Origin: a virus
Length of the DNA stretch: 28,194 nucleotides
Reading direction: 5' to 3' (one strand)
Virus record (IMG/VR): IMGVR_UViG_3300025769_000631
Span: 1-28,194 of that record
The position numbers were made by a program, and so were the translations under genes. Below, in pieces: positions 16,478 through 23,193 of this stretch. Every line of letters begins with the position of its first letter. The first letter of the stretch is position 1. The notes beneath the pieces were generated by a model. That model did not search any database. It had not been told where the DNA came from and saw only the letters and a program-made list of their open reading frames with translations.

Positions 16478-17010
16478 TACATTCTTTCTATATATGGTGA
16501 AATAGCTACTTTATCAGCTGGTATATAGTATGTTGATACTAGAATTGATACGCTATTACCAAATTCATCTAAATCAGGGTTTAATGGGTTTGGAGTACCA
16601 TCAGAATCATTATTAGGATATGATGGATTCTTTCCACCCCAATATTGGTTCGCAATTGTACTTTGAACCCCATAATATCTTTCTTCGTATAAAATAATAT
16701 CACCTACTCTAGGTACTATATCTGCATCTACTAAATCATCTCTAAAGAAGAAAAAGTTAATGCCTTGCTCAAATTGTACTCCTTCATACTCGCCTTCAGG
16801 ATATTGTTGATCACCTCTATCTATTAAAACATTAAACAAGAAAGGACCATTATAATATTTTTCTTCAGCTGCTTCTCCGTATATGTTTACTTTAGTTTCT
16901 TCTAGTTTAAATTGATAGACAGCGGCTTGTTGAGTAATAATATTACCCATTAACTCTCTATTGAATTTTCTCATTAGAGATACATCCCTAAGTCTAGTGT
17001 ACATTGCCAT
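16477..17010 (-). CDS. gp14: Neck protein gp14-like
   Basis: A 177-residue protein (T4 gp14 has 256, so this is compact). Recognisable parts are AEEKYYNGPFLFNVLIDRG, FEQGINFFFFRDDLVDADIVPRVGD (the T4 protein has a 'GDLIYFPMDNSLFEINWVE' stretch in the matching place) and IILYEERYYGVQSTIANQYW. gp13 and gp14 form the neck connecting the filled head to the tail. It begins one base after the gp13 stop, with ATG at 17010 and another ATG two codons later; I keep the first. Its stop shares one base with the gp15 start. Context and pattern both support gp14. Confidence 0.72.
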   Translation of the reverse strand: MAMYTRLRDVSLMRKFNRELMGNIITQQAAVYQFKLEETKVNIYGEAAEEKYYNGPFLFNVLIDRGDQQYPEGEYEGVQFEQGINFFFFRDDLVDADIVPRVGDIILYEERYYGVQSTIANQYWGGKNPSYPNNDSDGTPNPLNPDLDEFGNSVSILVSTYYIPADKVAISPYIERM

Positions 17011-17011
17011 A

Positions 17012-18193
17012 TTATCCTACATAAATTGTATAAGGTACTTGTTGTAATTCTTTCATTTTAGAATCTGCTTCATTTGCTCTTCTTTCTAAAGAAGCTGCTC
17101 TAGAAGTTTCATCAAAATAAGCCCTTAATCTTTCTATTAATGACGTTTTTTCTGCTGTTGCAGCTGCTAATAAATCTGATTGATTTAATGTAACATCTGC
17201 ATTTGGAATAGGTATTGTACCATATTTACCTCTTACATACCCTAACATTTCTTTTGATAATGCTAAAGTGTATTCAAATATCCATTGTCTACCAACTGAA
17301 TTAATAAATTCATAAGTTGGGTTTTCATACGGAGCATTTGATACATTAGTTACTCTATCAGGGCGTTGCTGTACAGCACTATTAATTCTATCATCTCTTA
17401 AAATATATTCAAACCATATTCTAGCAGGGGTTGATTCTTGTGCAGCTGTACTAAAATTAGGGATTGGGAATATTCTTAATTTATCATTTCTAATTTCAAA
17501 TGAATAATTACTTAATCTAATCATTTGATTCATTTCAATTTGTTGGATCACTTGTAAATCATAATTTAAAGGAGCCATTAAATACCCTAAACCATCACCA
17601 AATCCTCCTATACCAATAACACCCGCAGCTAGTACTCCACCAAATCCAAATCCATTATATGGATCTAAATAACGAGCAGATGCCGGATAGGGTTCTTGGT
17701 AAAATACTCTTTTTACTTCAATACCATTTTCATATGCTGATCCAGTTAAACCACTTTGAGTCATAAAAGTTTGAAATGAATAATCTTGTACACTTGAAGT
17801 TAGTACAAATGAACCTGAGTGGTAATCTATATTACCTCCTGTACCTGCTTCTTCAGCATATTGTTCAGTTAATCTAACAATTGGTTCAAAACTCGGTGTA
17901 ATCAATGCTTGATTTAAACTTGATCCCGTGGTAAGGTTTTCTAGAGACAATTGATTATCTCGTATTTTATACGCATATAATTCGTTACCATATGTGGTTA
18001 CTGCTTCTTCAAATGCAGTGAAAAATGAACCAGATTGTAGTTCAATATCAACTAAGGGATAACCTAACCGTTGGGCACAAAATTTAGCTACCTTTACAGC
18101 ATCAGTTTGGAAATTAGTATCTGAATTATAAAATCCAAATGGTACTGAATTTGCATTCCAAACAGGACTACCATCATAAATTGGTACATTCAT
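17012..18193 (-). CDS. gp13: Neck protein gp13-like
   Basis: A 393-residue protein (T4 gp13 has 309). The C-terminal third carries the recognisable gp13 region: RQWIFEYTLALSKEMLGYVRGKY at 302-324, then VTLNQSDLLAAATAEKTSLIERL. Earlier, residues 22-75 form an N-terminal helical part (DAVKVAKFCAQRLGYPLVD). Residues 181-204 are an unusual, almost uncharged Gly-rich run (GFGFGGVLAAGVIGIGG), probably a loop or insertion relative to T4. gp13 works with gp14 to seal the portal vertex. It is followed directly by gp14 and preceded by a promoter-like element. It is a confident neck protein, slightly less certain as the one-to-one T4 equivalent. Confidence 0.8.
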   Translation of the reverse strand: MNVPIYDGSPVWNANSVPFGFYNSDTNFQTDAVKVAKFCAQRLGYPLVDIELQSGSFFTAFEEAVTTYGNELYAYKIRDNQLSLENLTTGSSLNQALITPSFEPIVRLTEQYAEEAGTGGNIDYHSGSFVLTSSVQDYSFQTFMTQSGLTGSAYENGIEVKRVFYQEPYPASARYLDPYNGFGFGGVLAAGVIGIGGFGDGLGYLMAPLNYDLQVIQQIEMNQMIRLSNYSFEIRNDKLRIFPIPNFSTAAQESTPARIWFEYILRDDRINSAVQQRPDRVTNVSNAPYENPTYEFINSVGRQWIFEYTLALSKEMLGYVRGKYGTIPIPNADVTLNQSDLLAAATAEKTSLIERLRAYFDETSRAASLERRANEADSKMKELQQVPYTIYVG

Positions 18194-18202
18194 AATATAT
18201 TT

Positions 18203-18215
18203 TATTTATAAATAT
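18203..18215 (-). promoter_or_regulatory. Candidate late-promoter element before the gp13 gene
   Basis: The coding strand reads ATATTTATAAATAAAA, ending 9 bases before the ATG at 18193, the shortest distance of the set. It lies in the 31-base gap after the PhoH-like gene and would drive the gp13-gp14-gp15 unit. Confidence 0.45.
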
Positions 18216-18224
18216 GAAAAAAAT

Positions 18225-18944
18225 TTATTTAGATCCAGATATAGTAATACTCATACCATCTTTAACAGCATTATCATAATAATCTAATAAATCTTCAACA
18301 ATTGGGTCTCTATGGTTAGTAAATAAAGTAATAGCTGAAAGATTTTTTATTTTTCTAGATGCAGTATAAAGAAATTTAAAACCAGAATCTGCTTTTCTTT
18401 TTAAATCAGTTTGGTTTGAATCACCACATATCATCATTTTACTTCTTAAACCAATACGAGATGTAATCATCTCCATTTGTTCATGAGTAACATTCTGGGC
18501 TTCATCAACAATAATTATTGAATCTAAAAATGTTCTCCCTCTCATAAATGATACGGGTACAATTTCTATTTTACCATCAGCTATTAATTTATCAATTTTT
18601 ATTTTATCATATAATGCATAAAAATTTTGATAAATTGGTTGAACCCAAGGATCCATTTTTTCTCTTAAATCACCAGGTAAAAATCCTATTTCTTCTTTAG
18701 ATACTGTAGGTCTTGTAATAATGATTTTTTCGTATTGTCTTCTCATTAACCCATCTAAAGCTACATTACATGCTAATAAAGTTTTTCCACTACCTGCACT
18801 TCCTGCTAATAGAGTAATAGTATTTTCTAGGATTTCTTTTTTAGCTTCTTTTTGTTCATCATTTAATTGTAACTTAAATTTGATCGGATTTTTTGGAATC
18901 CTTTTTTGACGATACACGTCGTCAGTATGAGGTTTACTCGTCAT
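18225..18944 (-). CDS. phoH: PhoH-like P-loop ATPase
   Basis: A 239-residue P-loop protein. With the start placed at the ATG at 18942-18944 (MTSKPHTDDVYRQ), Walker A is GSAGSGKT at 48-55 and Walker B IIIVDEAQN at about 143-151. Other family landmarks are LNDEQKEA, ITRPTVSKEEIGFLPGDL and FTNHRDPIVEDLLDYY. The reading frame continues seven codons upstream to a TTG at 18965, but the ATG is more ordinary and leaves room for a leader. PhoH-like proteins are common in marine phages and are a known marker gene; they are ATPases of uncertain phage role. It lies between the gp23 terminator and the neck genes, an unusual position among virion genes, and has its own promoter-like element. Confidence 0.92.
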   Translation of the reverse strand: MTSKPHTDDVYRQKRIPKNPIKFKLQLNDEQKEAKKEILENTITLLAGSAGSGKTLLACNVALDGLMRRQYEKIIITRPTVSKEEIGFLPGDLREKMDPWVQPIYQNFYALYDKIKIDKLIADGKIEIVPVSFMRGRTFLDSIIIVDEAQNVTHEQMEMITSRIGLRSKMMICGDSNQTDLKRKADSGFKFLYTASRKIKNLSAITLFTNHRDPIVEDLLDYYDNAVKDGMSITISGSK

Positions 18945-18963
18945 ATAAAATAACTTTGTGTTC

Positions 18964-18976
18964 AATAATAAATATT
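18964..18976 (-). promoter_or_regulatory. Candidate late-promoter element before the PhoH-like gene
   Basis: The coding strand reads AATATTTATTATTGAAC, ending 19 bases before the ATG at 18944. It lies immediately beyond the capsid gene terminator, exactly where a new transcript must start if that terminator works. This position is the best contextual support for the element being a promoter. Confidence 0.5.
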
Positions 18977-18984
18977 TAAAAGAT

Positions 18985-19010
18985 AAAAAAACCCGGTCAA
19001 AGACCGGGTT
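18985..19010 (-). terminator. Intrinsic terminator after the major capsid gene
   Basis: On the minus strand, AACCCGGTC, loop TTT, GACCGGGTT form a perfect nine-pair stem followed by a seven-base T run. It lies about 30 bases beyond the gp23 stop and should end the capsid transcript efficiently. It separates the capsid genes from PhoH and the neck genes. Confidence 0.92.
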
Positions 19011-19041
19011 AATTTATTAAGAAAATAAATTAAATCTCTAA

Positions 19042-20712
19042 TTATAGAGTATTTAATCCGTTTACTTTGATAGTACCATAGAATTCTGGTCTTACCATTT
19101 TCTTAGCGTATCTAGTTAACAATCCTTTTCTTGGAGTGAAAGTATCTGGATCGTATACTAGAGGAGTCATGATTAATGGAATATAAGGAGCAAATACAGC
19201 ACCAGTTTCTAAGAACTGAGATCCTCTGAATCCTAACAAGATTTGGTTAGTAGTCATATAAGGGTTCTTATAAACTTTATATCTTCCATTTAATTGACCA
19301 ACTTTCTGAACACCAAATGCATAAGTTGCTTTTGCAGCATCTCCATCTGAATCAGCAGCGAACCCAGGGATACTTTCTAAGATAGTACCTACAGTTGGAG
19401 AACATACTAAGAAGTTAGCTCCACCTCTAAGAGTTTTCTGGTGAATGATGTTGCTTAATTTTTGGATTTTAGTTCCTAAAGTTTGGAACCATTGTCCTTG
19501 AGAGTTGTAGAATCCTAAATCAGAGATAGTACCATCAGCACCGTTATCTACGATAGATCTGTTGTTAACAGCAGACCATACTTCGCTACCAGCACCAGCA
19601 TTCTCAAGTAACATTTCTAAGATTTCTAAGTCAATTTCTAAAGAAATGTACTCACTTAAGATAGAAGTCAATTCTGCTTCAGCATCTAGAGCGTGGTAAG
19701 CGTTAAGGTCTTGAGCGAACTCAGGAGTCCATACAGCTTTTAATTTTCTAGTTTTAGCTACGATAGCAGATGATTTCATCTGTACGTTGATTTCAGGAAT
19801 TGTGATAGATGGAGAGTTTAAGCTGTTAGGCTCTGGGTTACCATCTTCGAAGTCACCTCTATATTGGTCAGTTGGTTGTAATTGATAAGCTACTGTTAAA
19901 GTAGAATCTGCATCAATTGTACCATAAGATTTACTAACGATGAAGTCTACATTCTCACCACCATCATATTTAGTAAATTGTGATAACTGGATACCAGCAA
20001 TACCATCATTGTAGAATGAAGCAACTGAACCAGTAATGATTTGGAAAGCAGCTACACCTTCTTTGTCTAAGAATTCTAAAGAAGAAGTAGGTACAGAAAT
20101 TTTGTACCAAGTGTTAGCTACAGCAGAAGCTGAATAATTAGAATCAAAATCTAAATCAGACCAAGCAGCATCAGCAACTGTAGAAGCTGAAATAGCGATT
20201 GATTGAGAATTGTTAACTGAGTATCCGAATCTACCAGCACCATATAATCCACCTGCGTTAGTGTTTCCAAATGGTGCAGTCTCAGCTGATCCGTTACCAT
20301 ATAATGAAGATCCACTAGCGAATGGAGTTTTATCACTTCCGTATTGGAAGTCTAAGAAGAATACTAGACCAGAAGGTAAGTTCATTGGTTGAACGCTAAC
20401 GAATTCTTTAGCAGCGATTTGACCAAATACTTTTCTTACTAATGGTAAAGCAACTCCCGCCCATTGACCACCGATGTTAACGGCAGTTTGGCTTGAGAAA
20501 GTACCTGAAGAAGCAGCGCCTCCACCAGTTTGTGAACTTTCTACAACAAGTTGTTTAGCTTGGTTTTCAAGGATGATACCCATGTTATTTTTGTGAGTTC
20601 CTTCTAAACCTTCCAACAAACCTGTTTTTTCCCATTTGCTAGCTAATCTAGCAGCATCACTCTGTACTGAGTGGTATGGGTTTGCGCTTTCTAATAAAGA
20701 GTTTAAGCTCAT
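19042..20712 (-). CDS. gp23: Major capsid protein gp23
   Basis: A 556-residue protein (T4 gp23 has 521). The N-terminal ~60 residues correspond to the removable propeptide: ARLASKWEKTGLLEGLEG, then MGIILENQAKQLVVESSQ, which lines up with T4's KWKPLLEGEGL and IFENQEKDF. Candidate gp21 cleavage sites are E49 (ILE) and E58 (VVE). After it come WAGVALPLVRKVFGQIAAKEFVSVQPMNLPSGLVF, the typical HK97-fold start of this family, and C-terminal APYIPLIMTPLVYDPDTFTPRKGLLTRYAKKMVRPEFYG. It assembles into the capsid shell around the gp22 scaffold. The gene shows more C- and G-ending codons than its neighbours, as expected for the most abundant product. It follows the scaffold by 36 bases and ends at a strong terminator. 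Confidence 0.96.
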   Translation of the reverse strand: MSLNSLLESANPYHSVQSDAARLASKWEKTGLLEGLEGTHKNNMGIILENQAKQLVVESSQTGGGAASSGTFSSQTAVNIGGQWAGVALPLVRKVFGQIAAKEFVSVQPMNLPSGLVFFLDFQYGSDKTPFASGSSLYGNGSAETAPFGNTNAGGLYGAGRFGYSVNNSQSIAISASTVADAAWSDLDFDSNYSASAVANTWYKISVPTSSLEFLDKEGVAAFQIITGSVASFYNDGIAGIQLSQFTKYDGGENVDFIVSKSYGTIDADSTLTVAYQLQPTDQYRGDFEDGNPEPNSLNSPSITIPEINVQMKSSAIVAKTRKLKAVWTPEFAQDLNAYHALDAEAELTSILSEYISLEIDLEILEMLLENAGAGSEVWSAVNNRSIVDNGADGTISDLGFYNSQGQWFQTLGTKIQKLSNIIHQKTLRGGANFLVCSPTVGTILESIPGFAADSDGDAAKATYAFGVQKVGQLNGRYKVYKNPYMTTNQILLGFRGSQFLETGAVFAPYIPLIMTPLVYDPDTFTPRKGLLTRYAKKMVRPEFYGTIKVNGLNTL

Positions 20713-20719
20713 TTTAATT

Positions 20720-20733
20720 AAGTTTAAGTTTGT
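20720..20733 (-). promoter_or_regulatory. Leader motif before gp23 shared with the scaffold gene
   Basis: The coding strand reads ACAAACTTAAACTT seven bases before the ATG. The scaffold gene has ACAAACTTAAATTT at the same distance from its own ATG. The shared sequence and equal spacing suggest a translation-enhancing leader or promoter part for these two highly expressed capsid genes. Confidence 0.4.
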
Positions 20734-20748
20734 TATTAATTATTATTT

Positions 20749-22098
20749 TTACAACAATCCAGCAAGTTGTCTCATTCTGTTATACACATCGTTTGACTCA
20801 ATAATAGGATGTTTTTCGCTTTTTGGTTCTAAACCAGTTGCTTTTGAAGCTGCACCTTTTTTAATTGATTCATTAATAGAAGATTTATCTAATAGTCCTT
20901 CGTTTAATGTTTCGTAAATAGTTTTAGCTTGTTTAACATCTACTGCTTTGTCAAATGCTTTTAACACTTTAACTTTTTTGCTTTCTGTTAAGTTTTTAGA
21001 CTTAAAGATTTTGTTAGTGTAAAGTAATTTAGCATTTAAAAGATTAACTTCTTGTAATTCAACTTTAAGAGCTTCGATTTCATCTAATGCTTCTTTAAAT
21101 CTCATTTTTTCAGTTTCTTTTTCGATTTTAGAGTCATCTTTGTCTCCATCCTCGTTTCCAACGCCTTTTTCACCTTTTACACGTGATTTTCTTTCGTCTA
21201 CTTTTTCTTTGTCGTCGTCTGATTTTTTAGCTTCGTCGATTTCAACATCTACATCGATATCTTCTTCGTCTTCAACTTCAACTTCGTCTTCAACAAATTC
21301 ATCACCTGGCTCTAATTCGCCAGCTGATACCATACTTTTAATGACGTCTTCAATGAATCCTTTAAGATCTTCTTCTGACATATCTTCGAGGTCAATTTCC
21401 TCGTCTTCCATATCATCTTCCATATCTTCTTTTTCGTCCTTCATACCATCAAGATAGCCTTCTTCTTCAGCATCTGTTCTAGCATCTTCCTTAACGTCTT
21501 TTTTATCATCGTCTTCAGATTTTGCTTCTTTAACTTCATCCTTATCTTCAGCTTTTTTAGCTTCTTCTAAGTCTTCGTCTTTAGCTTCAGATACTTTCAT
21601 GTCTTTAAGGGCGTTTTTAATGTCTGCTTTAGCATCTTTAAATCCATCCTTATAGCCTTCTTGTTCAGCATCAGTACGTTTGTTTTCATCAACTTGATCA
21701 TCATTGAGTTCAGCTAATAGTTCGTCAAGATCAATTTCTTCTTCAATTTCTTCTTCTTGAACTGTTGATTGTCCCACTTTTCGTGGGTCAAGGTTCTTTA
21801 AAGAATCACCTGCAGGAGAATTTTTTCTTGCAAAACTAGGAGCATCCATTTCGTCTAGCTCTTCTTCAGAAACATTTTCTACCTCATTAACATCTTTGTC
21901 ATCTTCTTCATACTTTTTAGATCCGTACATTTCGTCGACTTTGTCTTCGTTGTCCATCTCTTCTAGTTTAGCAGATAACATTGATTTTAAATGTGGAGTA
22001 AAGGCTTCTTCTAGAGCAAGTTTAGCATTCGCGATAGCAGTTTCTTTTACAGCTTTAGCATCGGCGATTGCTGACTTTAACAAATCTCTGTTTGCCAT
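20749..22098 (-). CDS. gp22: Prohead scaffold/core protein gp22-like
   Basis: A 449-residue, extremely acidic protein. Residues 1-50 are a basic-acidic amphipathic helix (MANRDLLKSAIADAKAV). Residues 60-320 are dominated by Asp/Glu and Lys. Two copies of RTDAE-EGY-DG-KD occur at 141-155 and 207-221, and EEIDL blocks near 120 and 233. Residues of about 330-365 form a coiled coil ending NLLNAKLLYTNKIF, the part I most associate with gp22. The C-terminus is NDVYNRMRQLAGLL. In T4, gp22 (269 residues) is the main internal scaffold around which gp23 assembles, and it is degraded by gp21. The position directly before gp23 fits. It is considerably longer than T4 gp22, mostly through the acidic middle. 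Confidence 0.85.
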   Translation of the reverse strand: MANRDLLKSAIADAKAVKETAIANAKLALEEAFTPHLKSMLSAKLEEMDNEDKVDEMYGSKKYEEDDKDVNEVENVSEEELDEMDAPSFARKNSPAGDSLKNLDPRKVGQSTVQEEEIEEEIDLDELLAELNDDQVDENKRTDAEQEGYKDGFKDAKADIKNALKDMKVSEAKDEDLEEAKKAEDKDEVKEAKSEDDDKKDVKEDARTDAEEEGYLDGMKDEKEDMEDDMEDEEIDLEDMSEEDLKGFIEDVIKSMVSAGELEPGDEFVEDEVEVEDEEDIDVDVEIDEAKKSDDDKEKVDERKSRVKGEKGVGNEDGDKDDSKIEKETEKMRFKEALDEIEALKVELQEVNLLNAKLLYTNKIFKSKNLTESKKVKVLKAFDKAVDVKQAKTIYETLNEGLLDKSSINESIKKGAASKATGLEPKSEKHPIIESNDVYNRMRQLAGLL

Positions 22099-22105
22099 AA
22101 TCCCA

Positions 22106-22119
22106 AAATTTAAGTTTGT
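22106..22119 (-). promoter_or_regulatory. Leader motif before the scaffold gene shared with gp23
   Basis: The coding strand reads ACAAACTTAAATTT seven bases before the ATG at 22098, twelve or thirteen of its fourteen bases matching the motif at the same distance before the gp23 gene. It follows a predicted hairpin in the leader. Confidence 0.4.
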
Positions 22120-22123
22120 GAAA

Positions 22124-22143
22124 TACGATTATTAAGAATCGTA
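22124..22143 (-). other. Leader hairpin of the scaffold gene
   Basis: The strands TACGATT and AATCGTA can pair over seven bases with a six-base loop, just upstream of the shared leader motif. Only three T follow on the minus strand, so it is a poor terminator. It may stabilise the scaffold mRNA or mark a processing site. Confidence 0.4.
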
Positions 22144-22165
22144 ATAGGAAAGTTTTACATTATTC

Positions 22166-22186
22166 ACACCATATAAGAGATGGTGT
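22166..22186 (-). other. Second hairpin in the gap before the scaffold gene
   Basis: ACACCAT and ATGGTGT pair perfectly over seven bases with a seven-base loop. The next bases on the minus strand are GAATAATG, not a T run. It lies upstream of the first hairpin, within the 123-base gap that follows the 118-residue gene. A perfect ten-base palindrome, TATACGTATA, lies nearby at 22195-22204. Confidence 0.4.
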
Positions 22187-22221
22187 ATTACGGTTATACG
22201 TATATGAGTATTTAGTAAAAA

Positions 22222-22578
22222 TTAAGAAATTGAGCAAGAAATTCCTCCTGTTCCTCTAATCATTGAAGAACTTACATCTATATTTGAGGTTGGTGTAAAT
22301 TGAAATATTCCTCCTTCAATAGGAACTATAACAGATGCAATATAGGAAGAAGTTATTAGAGTAGATTCATCAATATCAGAAAAAGAAGAATATGAACCTA
22401 AGGCGTTAGTAGGTTGACCAGCATATGAGCCAGAATTATTTTTAACTGTTTCTAAAGTAAAATATGCTGACCCTGTACAAGTTGGGGGGCTAATAGATAT
22501 TACATATGATACCCCTCCGGTTAAAGCTTCAATGGGTGTTCCTGCTCCTTCTAATTGTGTTGATGTATAACTTGCCAT
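22222..22578 (-). CDS. Unknown 118-residue protein between protease and scaffold
   Basis: A 118-residue protein, rich in Ser, Thr, Gly and Ile, with alternating strand-like stretches (GGVSYVISISPP, SAYFTLETV, SSYIASVIVPIEGGIFQFTP). It looks like a small all-beta protein. Two cysteines lie near residues 34 and 115. It starts nine bases after the gp21 stop, so it is co-transcribed with the protease. In T4, genes 21 and 22 are adjacent, so this is an inserted gene in that order. Beta-rich, Ser/Thr-rich and encoded among capsid genes, it might be a capsid decoration or outer-shell protein; that is speculative. Confidence 0.6.
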   Translation of the reverse strand: MASYTSTQLEGAGTPIEALTGGVSYVISISPPTCTGSAYFTLETVKNNSGSYAGQPTNALGSYSSFSDIDESTLITSSYIASVIVPIEGGIFQFTPTSNIDVSSSMIRGTGGISCSIS

Positions 22579-22587
22579 TTTTTAGAA

Positions 22588-23193
22588 TTAAAATATAGGA
22601 CAAGAACCTTTAGAACATAATATTTCTCTTACTATATTATTTACTTTAGTATAATCGTAGGTAATTGTATTTTTTCCTTCTTGCAATACCCCCATAAATG
22701 AACCTGGGTTTGAAGGTGTAGAGACAAAGTCCCAACATAATAATTCAAAGTCATCTTGTACTTCCATTACGTTACCTCTTTGTTCTAATGAACCCATACC
22801 TCTAGATGATACACCTACTGTAACACCATTTTTAATAAGTTCTTTTAATATATTTCCTGAAGGAGTAGGTAAAATTTCTATTTTACCCATTACATTATCT
22901 CCATCCCAATTCCAATCAGTAATAAGATGAGATACGTTTTGTAAATTAATAACTTGAGACTCTGGATGGTCTAGTTCCCCTAATGATCTTCTTTCACTAA
23001 TTAAGGTTTGGTATTTATCCATTTCTCTCTCCCATAATTCTCTTGCATAATAACGTCCGTTACCATTTTTAACCTCACAAGTTGCTAAAATCCCTTCAAC
23101 AACAAGGTTCCCATTTTCCTTACTTACATTTTCATTTATTGTTTTAGGGGAAAATTTTAGGGTTTGAGTCTCTATTAATAATTTTCTATTCAT
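22588..23193 (-). CDS. gp21: Prohead maturation protease gp21
   Basis: A 201-residue protein (T4 gp21 has 212). It shows the serine-protease signature of this family: RSLGELDHPES with H76, and GVSSRGMGSL with candidate nucleophile S129 or S130, followed by a conserved DFELLCWDFVSTPSNPGS strand. gp21 is incorporated in the prohead core and cuts gp23, gp22 and core proteins after (L/I)-x-Glu. Its own N-terminus MNRKLLIETQ contains such a site (LIE). The C-terminus ends with two cysteines at 193 and 198 (LCSKGSCPIF). Its ATG overlaps the stop of the 430-residue core protein gene by eight bases. The order matches T4 apart from the inserted 118-residue gene. Confidence 0.93.
   Translation of the reverse strand: MNRKLLIETQTLKFSPKTINENVSKENGNLVVEGILATCEVKNGNGRYYARELWEREMDKYQTLISERRSLGELDHPESQVINLQNVSHLITDWNWDGDNVMGKIEILPTPSGNILKELIKNGVTVGVSSRGMGSLEQRGNVMEVQDDFELLCWDFVSTPSNPGSFMGVLQEGKNTITYDYTKVNNIVREILCSKGSCPIF

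Noticed and set aside
18944-18965. Upstream TTG start of the PhoH-like gene
   Set aside because: An ATG seven codons later leaves a normal leader after the promoter-like element, and the extra residues (MNTKLFY) add nothing to the fold.
20151-22135. Several short open frames in and opposite gp23 and the scaffold gene
   Set aside because: They are shadows of highly biased codons; Ser runs opposite Asp/Glu codons explain the plus-strand frames. The minus-strand one lies wholly inside gp23.
22166-22186. Hairpin before the scaffold gene as an intrinsic terminator
   Set aside because: It is not followed by a T run on the minus strand.
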